Below are positions 34,391 to 46,127 of a stretch of 64,000 bases of DNA, piece after piece. The notes beneath the pieces are model-generated. The model saw nothing but the letters and a program-made list of their open reading frames with translations, was not told the DNA's origin and did not search any database. The translations under genes and the position numbers were made by a program. The stretch is from Ulota crispa (lineage: Eukaryota; Streptophyta; Bryopsida; Orthotrichales; Orthotrichaceae): the NCBI GenBank assembly GCA_963920765.1, contig OY987245.1, positions 13,904,727-13,968,726 of the forward strand, given 5' to 3'. The first letter of the stretch is position 1; each line of letters starts with the position of its first letter.

Positions 34391-36716
34391 ACCAAGATCT
34401 TGTGCCCCGCGCTGCTTCCTCGTGCGTGCAAGAGCTCGTCAAGAATCCTACCGAAGATGCTTACAACCTCAAAAAAAATTGTCTTTTTCATTGCAAATAA
34501 CTACTGTACTTCTGCAACCATGTTCATACGTGCATAAATGGCAGATTACGGACGTCGCTTGGCCGTTGAATGATGTGATAGGGTACTTGATAGTCCGGAC
34601 AGAGAAACTTAACTTCTCCCCGCCATCAACGAGCGGGTGAGTGCATATAACCTGTCCGTTGTGCATAACATTGTAATAAAGATTGTAACTTCATTTGTAC
34701 TGTACTTTCGCAATCTCTGAAGACCGGTTTCATCTGCACAGCACAAATCAAGGAATCCAAAAACACCAAGATGAGATCGTTCGCACTGAAGTTCTGAAAG
34801 AGTAACAAGTTCCACGATTGCATGAATGCATTCGTATCCCTAGTTCTAGAGAAAATCAACATCTGTCACTTTTGTTTTCATTCTCTCTACAGAACTCCTT
34901 AGTACCAGCAGTTTACTTTCGGCACATCACATCTGAAACGGGCCATTCACTTCGAAGATTCATGGTGGTTTTGTATCCTGGATCCTAGATATTCACATCA
35001 CTAATCTCAAACCAGCAGTGACCAAACACTCCAGTATACGAAAAACAAATGAGTCCTCTCACGCAACTTAACACATATGATTAATTTCCAAATCGAAAGC
35101 TAGATGGACATAACTTGTTACCGCAACAATACGCACGTGGTAACTCTTCGGTGTTTGTGTTTAAGAAGTAAGGAAAATGCACGTAATTCTTACTGTAGAT
35201 CCAACTAATGATGTGACATATCATTCTAGAAAAGCCTTGCTGACCTACCTCTTTAACAAATTCAGCTCACAAAACTAGCTTACGTTGTAAACTGGATTGG
35301 AAGGACGAGATTTTCGCAAAAGGTTCCCTGAACTATGAGATGTTCAATGATGTATTCAAGTTTCTTTCAAGCAAAGGTAGAGGAACTTAGTTGCGTCGCG
35401 TATGTAACATCAACGATAGTTCTTATGTTGAGGGTGACGTACGTTTTCAAATTCAAAGTGCTCTTGTTGCAAGACACTGCCAAAAGAAAAAAGCTATAAA
35501 CATTTATAACTTCTGCTCATAGCATCAACATGATGCATTCTCTGGTGCATTCGATTCTCTTTGATTTGCTAAAAAGGCTGTTTGAAAAACTGATCATCTT
35601 CGTGAAAGCGATTAGGCAATTACGTGTAGTTACCTTCTTGGGACAGTGTTTGGCAAGCGGTGAAGAGCGCGAGGTGACGAAGGCCATCACGAGAGACGCA
35701 CCGAGTTCAAGTCCAACGAATCTGGAAGAAACTCACGCCAAACCCTTCGACGAAGTACTAATGAGAGATACACGATTAGCGATCTACTCATATATAAACA
35801 GATGCAGATTTGAAATACTAACAAGACGGATTCTCAATTGAAGCGATGAAATCATATCAGCAGAGCACCTGTACATTCGACCAGATACTATGGTATTGGG
35901 AGAAAACTACAGCACCAGGCCTCCCTCAATCTCTCTCGCATCCACCTCTGCTATGTCACAACCGTAGTAGTCGCCTGTTTTCTCTGCAAAAGACACTTCG
36001 GAGGTCCACATCTAATTCCAGCTTTTCCACGAGCTATTCTACGCCAATAGTCCATCCAGACTGATGCAGAAAGGTTGTACCTGTGCAATCATACTTTCAA
36101 CGAAATCGGTACAAGAGAAACATCTAAACCAGTGCCCTCCCGTCCTTTTCATCTGGTTTGTACCACAGAGAATCCGACCAAAGAAGTCTGCAAACAATAT
36201 GATTTCTCCCTCCAGGCCTGATGCCTTGGAGCTGAAGATACCGATTTATGACTTCATGTTACTCTTCGAAGAGCTTCATAAATTTCAAGCTAAACAAAGC
36301 AAGTAGAAAAGTGATCAAGCCAGACCGGCCGAGAATCCATGTAACCGTCCCGCTTCCGGGTTAGTTAAAGATTCACAAAAAACGAGTCCCTTAGAGATTG
36401 GTCGCAATGGCCTTTTGTTTTCACAAATATACAAAGGTCCTCTGCACTTCAGATAGGACTTATAGCCTTTCCATACCCTAAAGAACGCCGAGTTCTCTAA
36501 GTTACTAACCCTATCTTGCCTAAAAGACAAGGGCGGTACGAGATGTAAAAAACAAGAAAAAATCTGTGGTAGTTGCAGCCAAACTGAAGCGAGCGTGGAG
36601 TGTCGAGGAACTAGAGATGTGTTCTTGATAAAAATAGGAAATTACAACACCAAGAACAATGACAGAACATCAATCAGCTTCAGAAATCGATGCTTCGAGA
36701 ATACCTATGCATTTTC
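34391..36716. other. Convergent 3' regions of the AP2/ERF-like and dehydrin-like genes
   Basis: The AP2-like transcript probably ends after AATAAA at 34675-34680. No minus-strand poly-A signal for the dehydrin-like gene stands out. The DNA is repeat-free and moderate in GC. Plus-strand ORFs at 35530-35841, 35846-36064 and 36064-36306 are unlike known proteins, but TATATAAA at 35790-35797 ahead of ATG 35846 leaves room for a small gene (72 residues, starting MKSYQQSTCTFDQILWYW). Confidence 0.4.
34675..34680 (+). terminator. AATAAA polyadenylation signal of the AP2/ERF-like gene
   Basis: A canonical AATAAA follows a T/G-rich stretch about 285 bases after the stop codon. This is a plausible plant 3'-UTR length. 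It is the first such hexamer after the gene. Confidence 0.45.
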
Positions 36717-37634
36717 CTACTTTGTGGTGGAAACCGCAGGGTCTGCTTTAGGGCCACGAATGGTGTCCATTATCTTGGACATGAAGCCGCCCTGGTTCAC
36801 GTTCTCGTCTCGCGGACCTTGTTCGTCATCGCCGTACGCAGCCCTGTTCTCTCCGTTCGCCACTCCGGCGGGAGCATTAGCGTGCGAGTCACCATCGTAA
36901 GTCGCGGGTTGCTGCGAATAGCCCGTCTGGGGATAAGGCGCCCCGTCGTTTTCACGCCGATTCAAATTTGAATTGCCCGCGTCGCGGTCAACCCCGCCAT
37001 AAGTAGCGTCACGTCTTCCGCCTTCGTGTGAATGTGGCGGGGAAGATGGACGGTGCAACTCTCCATGAGCAACCCCGCTGTCAGGGTTCATGGGATTAGA
37101 CCACTTGGAAAACTCTTTGGCACGTCTGGCATGTCGATCAGTGGCGGCAGTGTGCTCAGTCGCTTTCAAGCTGACATTACTGAAATCCGCCCCTGGCCCC
37201 GCGGGAGCACTAGTAAAGTCACGCCGTCCTAAGTTGTAGCCTGCAACAGCTGGCCCCGTGGGATCCAAAGCGAACCCTACCGTGCCGATATCCTCTTCAT
37301 CGGAAGACGAAAACGAGCTGCTGCTCGACGTCCTGTCTAGAAGAGCTGCAGGGCCATGCGCATCCCCGTCCTTGTGATGGCCAACTACCATGTTCGATAT
37401 CTTCCCTTTCGCCTTGCCAGCTTTCCCCGAGTGCGTTTGCCCCGGGGTTTGCCCATCCTTCTTTCGGCCATGTCGCCCCAGCAGACCCTTCACTTTGTCT
37501 TTGATGCCTTTCTTCTCTTCATCGCCCGCGGCGCCGACGAGGTTCGGATCCCCTGTTTGCAAGTCGCGCTCGGGTTGCGCCGTGGTTGTGCCCTTCGCCG
37601 CCACGGCAATCCTTCCGAACCCCTCTTGGTCCAT
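36717..37634 (-). CDS. Dehydrin-like (LEA group 2) protein with K-S-K layout
   Basis: Dehydrins are disordered proteins that protect membranes and enzymes during drying or freezing. This 305-residue intronless ORF begins at ATG 37634. Residues ~35-56 contain EEKKGIKDKVKGLLGRHGRK, close to the dehydrin K segment (EKKGIMDKIKEKLPG). A serine run followed by acids (SSSSSFSSSDEED) near residue 105 matches an S segment. The C-terminus holds GGFMSKIMDTIRGPK, a second K-like amphipathic segment. The middle is rich in Gly, Asn, Asp and Pro and has almost no hydrophobic blocks. Both K segments deviate from the consensus, no clear Y segment is seen, and the length exceeds many dehydrins. A different LEA-like protein remains possible. 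Confidence 0.75.
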   Translation of the reverse strand: MDQEGFGRIAVAAKGTTTAQPERDLQTGDPNLVGAAGDEEKKGIKDKVKGLLGRHGRKKDGQTPGQTHSGKAGKAKGKISNMVVGHHKDGDAHGPAALLDRTSSSSSFSSSDEEDIGTVGFALDPTGPAVAGYNLGRRDFTSAPAGPGADFSNVSLKATEHTAATDRHARRAKEFSKWSNPMNPDSGVAHGELHRPSSPPHSHEGGRRDATYGGVDRDAGNSNLNRRENDGAPYPQTGYSQQPATYDGDSHANAPAGVANGENRAAYGDDEQGPRDENVNQGGFMSKIMDTIRGPKADPAVSTTK

Positions 37635-37690
37635 AACTCGAGCTGAAATTGTGTGTCAGAAAGGCTCACAAAGGCACTCACTAACTATGG

Positions 37691-37701
37691 AATATATATA
37701 T
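37691..37701 (-). promoter_or_regulatory. TATA box of the dehydrin-like gene
   Basis: Read on the minus strand, GATATATATATT lies about 57 bases ahead of the ATG at 37634. This gives a short 5' leader, in keeping with a strongly inducible gene. Confidence 0.55.
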
Positions 37702-37702
37702 C

Positions 37703-39840
37703 GCCAACACTCACACATCCGCAAAACAGAGGCTTGCGAGAGTTTGTTCGCAACAAATGATGCAAGAGCAGAGTGTGAATGCTCACAATTCTAGAGGAAA
37801 TGATTGAATTGAACACCACACTAGAATTGTTATATCAAATCGAACATAAAGATTCACTCTGGTTGAAATCAGGGCTTGCAAAAGCACTAGATGTTGCGAG
37901 ATCCAAACCGCAAGAAACAACGGAAAACCGCACTGAAATGTTCACAAAATAGCTGAGATTCTAGAGGAAACGATGAGAAGTAATGGAAACGCAGCAAACG
38001 ATGGAAATGCAAAATGAAAGCTCACAGTTCTAGAGGAAACAATAGGAATCGAACACCAGGGTCGTACTGTTAAGTCAGATCGTAAGAAGAGTCGCAGCTT
38101 ATGAGAGATCGACAGAGGTATACGTGCTCCTTTACCAACCTGGCAAGGCAGAAGCACTTCTGTAAGCGCTTCTCGGATGCTGCCAAGTGTCCTTGGAGAT
38201 TCGCTCCCGGTTCTTCATACTTTACTGCAGGCCACCTTAAAAGTGGTAAATCCACTTTTATCCACAATTAGCTTAAAAGTGCTAATTGGTAAGAGTTAAA
38301 AGTGTTTATAACCACTTTAATCATTTTATCATTTGTATTGGTGCCCATAAGTTTATTTGATTCAAAAGTGCAAATATTTTAGATGGCAAATCATTTTTCA
38401 AAAATAAATTGGTAATGGACTTGCAATATATGTCTTTCTCCTATCCAAAAATGGAAAAATTAAACTTCAGAAATGCAGTATTTGAGAATAGTGTGGCAAC
38501 ACCTCCCTTCCAATCAAGCAAGATTCAAATAGCTAATTGACAAGCTTCCAACCAACCTCAAATGTAGTCTTGTGGTTGTAAGTGTTAAACATAATAGCAA
38601 AACCATTGCCCTCTAAGTATGGTGTGTGCATGACTTTGTGGTCCATCTAAACTTAACACTAAAAAGGAAAGTTGTCAACTTGGACATCTTTTTGTCACTT
38701 TCAACATTTTAATGTCACCTCAAACACAATTAGTCAATTTCAATGTGTCAATTTAAACATAGTTTTCTTGTAGTGATCCATGCAAGCAGAGCATGGCTAG
38801 GCAAAATCCAACTCAAGGCCAATTGGCAAATGTCATCTTGAACTAAAATGGTTGGCAATGAAGTGGGGTATGGTTTAATGGAAAATATCCGCAAAGAAGT
38901 GGTGTATCCATCCAAACAACGCTATTTTATGAGCGTAAAACAATGAGCTCATGAGTGGTGAGCCAAGATTTTGTGAGCTAACACCATTTGTGAGCCTTGT
39001 TGTGAGCTCAAAATTAATAGAAAAACTTTAAAATAGTAAGTTTTTCAAGAGATGGATGTTTATAATGCACAATTACAATGACCTATGTACATTTTTATAG
39101 GTGAAATCTAATATTTTGGCTATAAATCTAGGCTCATGGCTCACAGCTCATGTATTCCCGCTCATGACTTAGCTTTCCCCATTATAATCCAAACACTTAA
39201 AAGTGGTATACCACCAAGCTTTAAAGTGGTAAAAGTGGTAAATATTTATAGATTATCACTTTTAAGTTGGCATGCTTTAGTGGCTATCATGGGTCAACAA
39301 CCAGAAGCGTCTAGCAACTATTTATCTCTTTGCACTGAATCGTGCATTTGGGTGGCCCCGCACTCATTTTTTGACAATTTACACTATTTGACCCCTAAAA
39401 TTCTTTTGTGTTTAGAGGCCCAAAACTGCTTCAAAATACTAGTCCCCAAACCAAGGTCAAAATCTTCATTGGAACTTATATTTTAACAAATCCAATTGTA
39501 GGATCCTTTGGTTGACTTGCACAAATATATTGTTCCAAAATTTTAGAATGAACCTCTCCACCAATTGCAAGATCAATGTGCCTAAACTTCAAAATGTAGG
39601 TTTTTCTAGTCCTTCCAAAAGGTGAAGTTTTGATTTTCAAACTTTTTAGAAAAAAACACATATGTTATATTTCTTGTGCAATTTTTGCAATATGTTGTAG
39701 AATGGGTTGAAAGCATATATAAAAAAATTTAACCAAAAGTAAATTTGGATTCATTTTTACAAAAATTGTAAAGTGAAAGGTATTGATGAATGAAAGATAT
39801 AACTAATATGCTAATAAGTTTTGGAAGAATTTGAAAATTG
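37703..39840. other. Dehydrin upstream region, then AT-rich DNA
   Basis: After the repeated motif block the sequence becomes AT-rich at about 38230. Direct and inverted AAAAGTGGTAAA-type words occur around 38230-38330 and 39200-39260, suggesting a decayed element spanning ~38230-39260 (AGTGGTAAATCCACTTTTA against TAAAGTGGTAAAAGTGG). A CACTACAAGAAAA-like end occurs inverted at 38763-38775. No gene is seen. Confidence 0.4.
37780..38066. repeat. Repeated TTCTAGAGGAAA motifs upstream of the dehydrin-like gene
   Basis: TTCTAGAGGAAA occurs three times (about 37789, 37961 and 38030), inside longer blocks sharing TCACARTTCTAGAGGAAA and, twice, GAATYGAACACCA. The block lies 150-430 bases upstream of the gene. 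The motif is an imperfect heat-shock-element-like sequence. It could be regulatory or an old local duplication. Confidence 0.45.
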
Positions 39841-40308
39841 TTAATCCCAAAGGTGAGAATGCTCTAACAAAAAATTAATAAGTTTAATTTTCATTTTCAT
39901 TTAAAAAATTTCAAAATTGAGGATAAAAGATAACTTTATATGTTTTTTTCTACCCTCTTCCTACCTTCATTGCCCGCAAAATAAAACTCCTTTTAACTCT
40001 TACCTCATTATTTGGAATTGAGTGATTCAATTTTTTTGAGTAGGTATCAATCTATACAATTCTATAAAAAACAAAATAAATAATTTAGAGTATATTTTTT
40101 GCTACCTAGTTTTACATTGAAATTGAAAAAACCTTATAGCTTTTGCATTACTTACCAGGATGACATGAAATAAAGCTTCACATGTAGATTATGATGAGTA
40201 GCATCCACCCTAAAAATTTCATGAAAAAATTCCAAATTATGAAGTCAATAGAGCTTGCCCGAGTTCTCATAAAGCCCAAAGTGGGCTCCTAGGTCCTTTA
40301 GGGGTTAA
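39841..40308. mobile_element. Probable TTAA-flanked MITE (468 bp)
   Basis: The right end, inverted, is TTAACCCCTAAAGGACCTAG, a good family terminus. The left end TTAATCCCAAAGGTGAGAAT is weaker, with one base missing. TTAA lies on both edges. The left boundary is uncertain. Confidence 0.45.
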
Positions 40309-40428
40309 ATATATACTGGTACTATAGTACCGATCATTTTTATCAATAATTTCTGCAATTAATAAATTATAAAGGGCTCTGCAAAAATAATAAAGTTGTA
40401 AAAAAATAAACTAGGTGCATTTAGGTTG

Positions 40429-41278
40429 TTAACCCCTAAAGGGCCAAGGGTGTTTTTTGAGAAAAAAACTCTGAAACTGCCAACTTTTAGTGCATTGCCC
40501 AAAATTGAAAATAAAAACTTTTTTTTGCAACTTCAACCATACAAAAGTGTGTCAAATAGATAAGTTAACAAGTGCAAAAAAAATTCAGCCCATTTGACAG
40601 CGCAAATTGTAAGATTATAACGTTTGAAGTGAGAAAAATAGCTTTTTTTCATTCTTGCAAAACAAGGTCAGTAGACTTTGAGCCTTCCTAGAGTAAAAGA
40701 AACTCTCTACACAAATTTGAGCTTTTTGACCATTCACAAGTATATGATGTTAGGTTCACTCATGAAAATTTTCAGATGCAAAGATAGAATCTAGCTTATT
40801 TTAAATCACCATGCAATGCAAGGAGGTTTAGTGAATTGGCAATACATTAGTCATTCTTTCATGACTTCTTGTGCAATGAGGAAGTTTTTTATTTGAAATT
40901 TGAAGAGTGAAAAGTTAGAGACAATCATTTGGAATATGTGAAAAATGTTTCAATAATTTTGGATTTATAGATTGAAAGATAATAGAGCCTGAAGTTAGAG
41001 GAATTTTTTTTTCTTGAAACTACTGAACGTAGTTATCAAAGTTTGACTCTCTTCTAAATGTGATGTGAGAGTTCAATTCTTTTTTTGACAATTGTAGATC
41101 TTGTTTTTTTAGTTACACACTTGCCAAATCTCAAAAGTTGATGAGAGTTTTAGCATAAGATTCTCCAAAGATGCCCAAGCTACCCAAGTTTCCCAATTTC
41201 TTTTGGGCAACATAATTTTTGAACTGGGCATCCGATTGGGGAAAAATTTACCTTTTCACTTGGTCCTATAGGGATTAA
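40429..41278. mobile_element. TTAA-flanked MITE (850 bp)
   Basis: Ends are TTAACCCCTAAAGGGCCAAG and, inverted, TTAATCCCTATAGGACCAAG, with TTAA at each edge. The interior is AT-rich, has no long ORF and is not obviously related to the other members, so only the termini define the family. Confidence 0.7.
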
Positions 41279-41282
41279 TTAT

Positions 41283-41510
41283 GTGAAATTTAATATTTAA
41301 AGAGTTGCATTTGCCTCCAAGTGACCAAATAGTGAGTCATGAGGTAACTTTTCGAGATAAGACAACCTAATTGTTAAGGCAACTTAAATGCACTTTTTCT
41401 CTCTACAACAAATGGTGCAGGTTGCCTCACAATAATTTCTCAATATTTTGCACTATATAGATACTTATAGATTACACCATATTAAAAACATTTGGTGCAT
41501 GTCTAGGAGA
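41283..41510. mobile_element. Fragments of two 'TTAGGTTGCC' MITEs
   Basis: 41290-41395 matches the right half of copy A (AAAGAGTTGCATTTGCCTCC through TTGTTAAGGCAACTTAAATG). 41415-41490 then matches the left half of another copy (GTGCAGGTTGCCTCACAATA, TTTTGCACTATATAGATACT). The two halves abut through a short CT-rich spacer, so this is either a rearranged copy or two truncated insertions. Confidence 0.55.
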
Positions 41511-43925
41511 AACCGGTTGAAATTGGAAAATACTAGATTTTTATTTGTAAAATTTAAAACCTCCTAGAACTCTAATCAACCCTCTCCAATTGCATTGCCT
41601 TTGAGGGCCACATGGGTTTCTTGGTAATACATATTGTCATCGTGGGAGATGCAATTGATTTCGTATACAACAAAGATAATTGAGGTACATAATTCAGGTA
41701 ACTACGTACTTATTGTGAGCGAGTTTTGTCTGTTGAATGATCTTACTTCTTGTTGTCTTCTTAAGATTGCAAAAAGGTTTAATGTTCTCTCATTACTCAT
41801 TTTCTAACCACTATAAAAATATCCTTTGGGTATTTAATTTTGTTGACTATTGAAACACCCAAAAGCAACTTTGATCTATCGTGCTTAAAAAAGTATATTT
41901 TAGACTGAATTTCGGATTGGTCAATTTTGCAAGCAAGTAGCAGCACAATTCCTTGTGAAGCATAGAATTTGAGAGGGTTGAATGTACTTGTCAAACAGTT
42001 TATCATGCACTTAAACCTTTTCATTGCCACTTTTCTTACTACTATAAATACTATTTTCTTACTACATTTTGAATTCGTAAAAGACAAGAGATAGTCTAAA
42101 TTTTCAAAATTATGAACTTACCATAAAATGCATCTTACAAAACACGTTAGTGGTTCTTCTAAAACCCATTTCTGTAATTTATTATAAATTACATACAAAT
42201 TTGTATGAGAGTTTTGCTAGTAGTTTGAAATAGATTTTTTTTTCAATAATGACCATTTTATACCTTCGATTACTAGTAGATTAGCGTAAGAGCCTACAAA
42301 TTTTTGGATAATCAATTTTTTAAACGTATGCAACACATTTGCCTTCAATCATTGTGGAAAGTTTGTACTATTTGTATTAAAGTCATTAAAGTACAGAATG
42401 ACTTGTTTCCAAATTGATTTTGTACTTTTACTACAACTATATTTTTTTGAACTTTGGTATTGGGTTTTGAACAATGATTGCAAATTTTGAATTTTGAATT
42501 ATATAGGTAAGTTTAGATTCTTAATTGCTATCAACCATATTTATAATCTGAACTAAACTTCTTTAAACCTCCTCCTAAACTCCATCTTAAAACAATCAAT
42601 GTTTAAAAATCGAGGTTCAAATATTGGGAATTTGAAGTGAATTAAGTTGGTGTGTATTTTACTAGAAGAAATCTTGCAATAAATGACTGATAGAAAACAA
42701 CTGCAAATGTCATAAACAACTTTAATTGAGTCATTTGAGTCATTATATAGTCATTTAAGACATTTGCATTTGTAGTGCACTAGTTATTTAGGACAAATTT
42801 TTCTTCTAATGTTTTCATTTGTAAAAACTCAATTATTGTTATATTTATAGCTTTACAACATCAATTTGTGAAGCTCATTTTTCAAGGTTTATTTTTAAAC
42901 TACCAAAAAGGTGCTTTTGGACTTTGACATGCTTCCACTCTGAGTACATAAGATGTCACTAAATAACACTTGTGAAGAAATACACTTTTCAAGTATTGCT
43001 CCACCAACACCAAAACCTAAATTGAAAATCACGGATGTGAAACTGAAGGGCCTTTGTATCTAGAAATTAAATTGGGTGCTTATTACTAAAAACAAGTTTT
43101 AAATATGGATGCTTTAATATTGTGGAGGTTTTAACAGTGTAAAACATCAATAAAGTTCCAAGTACTTGGCTTTGTTATTGAACTTAAAACTATGGAGTCA
43201 AATCTAATGTCCATGTGGACTCATCACCAAATATCATTTAATTAAGATGTCTTAATTATTATTTGATTAGTAGACTCTTGTACCTGCCGTTCCGGTGGAA
43301 GGCCATCACGGGAGGGGGTCCTTACAAAAATATTAACATGACCTTCCTCATAATCATTTTCTTCATGCTTCTTCTCCTTTCTGTTACAATGGGCTTACTT
43401 GTACTATGCCTACCTACACGCTTTGTCTCCTTCTCTAAGCGTCCACCCCTATTCCCGTATATACCCCATCCCCAAGGACGACCATAACCGCCATATAACC
43501 ATAGAAATCAGAACAACCGCCACATAACCGCCATTTAATCTTCTTGGAGCAACACCCAACTATTCAACTAGTAGAGATTTTATTCTATTACATACACTCA
43601 ACTACCCAACTAATGAAACCAAACCAAGCCTATTATTAGTATAGATTCAATTTGGATTCAATTAAGTCAATCATAATAACGATAAACCAAACCCTTCAAA
43701 CCCTTGAGAAGTTAGAATTTCAATTTCAATATTGTTTGAATTATCATTTGTGTTCATATCATACAATGTTGAAATAGCATTGAAATTCATGTTGTGAAAG
43801 TGAAAATTGGCTTCCAGCATTTGGGATTTTCTTGATATCCTACAATGAAACACATTGTATTGGTTAGGAGAGTAATGTATCGGACATGTGAGCGTTCCTC
43901 GTCCCGTTTCACAATGTAAGGTCAA
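41511..43925. other. AT-rich intergenic DNA
   Basis: No gene was found. Around 42658-42810 ACTAGAAGAAATCTTGC and, further right, inverted TTTTTCTTCTAATG bracket a short stretch with alternating TGAGTCATTTGAGTCATT words, hinting at a small decayed element. A minus-strand ORF at 43671-43925 resembles nothing known. Confidence 0.4.
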
Positions 43926-44115
43926 GTGTCTGTTTTTTCACATTTCAATTTTTTTGAGATTTCTGAAATTTACCATTTGGAGATTGAATTTGAAAGTTTT
44001 GAATTCAAATTTGGGTTCAAAGACCCTACTTTATTCTAGAGGAGATTATGATTGAACATTAAAATAATAGGAGACAAATTATTATTCTTATCCTTGTTTG
44101 GAAATTTATCAGCTA
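43925..44115. repeat. Dispersed repeat, copy of the 17725-17990 family
   Basis: TTGAATTTGAAAGTTTTGAA, then ATTATGATTGAACATTAAAA and TAGGAGACAAATTATTATTC, align with 17790-17975 (GAGTTTGAATTTGAAAATTT, GATGTAATTGAACACTACAA, TAGGAGATAAATTATTACTT). No ends were defined. Confidence 0.5.
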
Positions 44116-44875
44116 CGCAAGAAGGGGTGAGAAGCACAATCCAAGATGTTTTTTAGCCTAACCAGCCAATATCCTACATTTTCTTGAGCCAACCGGTTAT
44201 TTAGAGTATACTCCCGGCTAAGCCTATAGAAATGAAAGAATATTCTCTTTTCTTTCTCTTAAATGATTGATTTTTTTCCTAAACTTTTAAATCCTATTAA
44301 ACAATTTTCAAAATCAACCCTAAATGCCGGTACTCCCAGGACATTGGTGAGAAGAGCTTGCAGGTCCGATATATTGCTCTCCAGTGGTTAGCAATGGTTG
44401 GAAATAGTCGGCATTAGGGTATTTTTAGTTGGTGGTAATGTAAGAAAATCAGGTGCACTTTGAAAGCACAGAATAAACCAGTCAGATTTTCCAAATTTTA
44501 TTAAATTATTACATGAATATAAGGAGAGCCGATGTGTGCACCTAAAAAGACCGGTTGAGGATGGGAAATGACGGATATTAAACGGTGAAGCTCAAATTTC
44601 TAACCCACCACTGATCCACTGGTCACGAATTCATGACTCACGAGGTATCTTGGATTCTGGGATTCTGGGATTTGAAGCTTTTCGGCAAAGAGCCAAAAAT
44701 TGCGAGCTTGTGACTTGTGAGACTTAGGAGAGAATCTTCCGTCGGGGAGAGACACGCGGCTCAATCTGGCGCACTGTGGTATCCAGTATCGACACGTGTT
44801 AGGAGAAAGTACGAGCGGAGGGTATCCTATTTCAGGCGCAAGGCTCAATCGGTCTGTCAGCAGATTTAACCCTTA
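44116..44875. other. Intergenic DNA, nothing recognised
   Basis: Sequence at 44600-44870 is somewhat GC-richer and carries an 82-codon minus-strand ORF without family resemblance. No repeat partner was noticed. Confidence 0.4.
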
Positions 44876-45234
44876 AACGCCTGGGCCCAAAGCCGTGGCA
44901 TGCCTTGCACTGTACATCTATAGTGTTTAGGGTGTGCCCAGCTTGTACTATTGCTGCAAAAAGTGGGAAAAGTTAATAGTGCATGCTGCTCACATGAAAT
45001 TTGTAAGGAGGGCAGAAGGGGACTTATCAATCACGTCTGTGAATGTTCTCACAAATTTTAATTTTGAAAACATGGAGACTTTCAATCAATCCAATTTTAG
45101 CACTCCATGGTGAAGAACCTTGCAATGACCTCTTTTGAAAAAAAATTGAATAAAAAAACTGTTTTTCCAACCCCTAGACTGTTTTTTTTGCACCCAAAGA
45201 ACAATAATTGTCCTCTTCGACCTTTAGGGGTTAA
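44876..45234. mobile_element. TTAA-flanked MITE (359 bp)
   Basis: Ends are TTAACCCTTAAACGCCTGGG and, inverted, TTAACCCCTAAAGGTCGAAG. TTAA flanks both. Similarity between the two ends is confined to about 16 bases, less than in other members. Confidence 0.55.
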
Positions 45235-45768
45235 GTTTAGGGTTAGGGCTAGGGTTTTTTTTTGGTTGTGGATAGGCAACCTTAGGCCATATGGTGAATT
45301 TAAGTGGTGCAGATGTGGCCACATGAAAAAAGAATTAAGTGTAAAATCATGCTGCAAGTGTTTACACTTTGAGCTTGTTGATTATGATCAAATTTTTCTA
45401 AAACCAAAAATTGGTGTTGCAAGAATGAATTTTTTGAAAACATGGGTTACAAAACCCCAAAATTCATAACAAAAGAGACATTATCCCAAAGAAATTAGGG
45501 CAGCTTGATTTTCAAATAATACAACTCCACATGGTGTGAAGATCACTATTTTTTTTGGTCTAAGTTTCTAATTGACTGGCTACAAACATCAACATATTCT
45601 TTTTTCTAATGTGTAGCATGCATCTAGATTTGGAACATTGAACAACATCTGGCACCAAGATGCTGTTTTTTCTTTATTTTTTGTATAGGCTTGAAGCTTA
45701 AATTAAATTTTTGTAGCTTTCTGGCTTTTAAAAGCCTTAAAAAAAACCCTAGCTAGGGCCCTTACTAA
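45235..45768. other. Intergenic DNA, nothing recognised
   Basis: A 120-codon plus-strand ORF (45107-45469) spans the end of the neighbouring MITE and is therefore unlikely to be a gene. TTTAGGGTTAGGGCTAGGG at 45237-45255 looks like degenerate plant telomere repeat and is too short to be more than chance. Confidence 0.4.
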
Positions 45769-46127
45769 GGGCATCTCTAGCCACTTGTCAAATGAGCCCT
45801 TTGTGTTCAAGCCATAATGGTTTCTATAATTCAAGTCTTCAACAACACTATACTTGTCAATGTGCAAGAGTGGGGCCTTTTAGGCTTAGACACTTTCACG
45901 TTAAATTCAAGCTTTCTCCAGGCTCCATTCAAGGTCCCTGTCAAGCATTGTTTATGTTGCAATATCACTTTGTAAATGTACTAGTGCAATTTGTTGTAAC
46001 GCAAGTGCATGCCCTGAAACCATCTTGTCTGCAGGGGAATTTTACGTCTGTTGTGCTACTTGCTGCTTCTGTCTCCCTCCAAACCTAGTTTCTAGGGGCT
46101 TCATTTGGCAAGTGGTAGGAGATGCTC
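45769..46127. mobile_element. Tourist-like MITE with TAA target duplication
   Basis: Ends are GGGCATCTCTAGCCACTTGT and, inverted, GAGCATCTCCTACCACTTGC, followed inward by CAAATGA on both sides. TAA is found immediately outside each end (45766-45768, 46128-46130). It is related to the GAGCATCTCC elements at 24581-25228 and 60668-61483. Confidence 0.8.

Noticed and set aside
38656-38775. Possible tiny CACTA element (CACTAAAAAGGAAA and inverted CACTACAAGAAAA)
   Set aside because: The ends agree poorly and the flanking triplets (TAA and ATC) do not match.
45237-45255. Telomere-like TTTAGGGTTAGGGCTAGGG
   Set aside because: Only about three degenerate units next to a transposon end; not an array.
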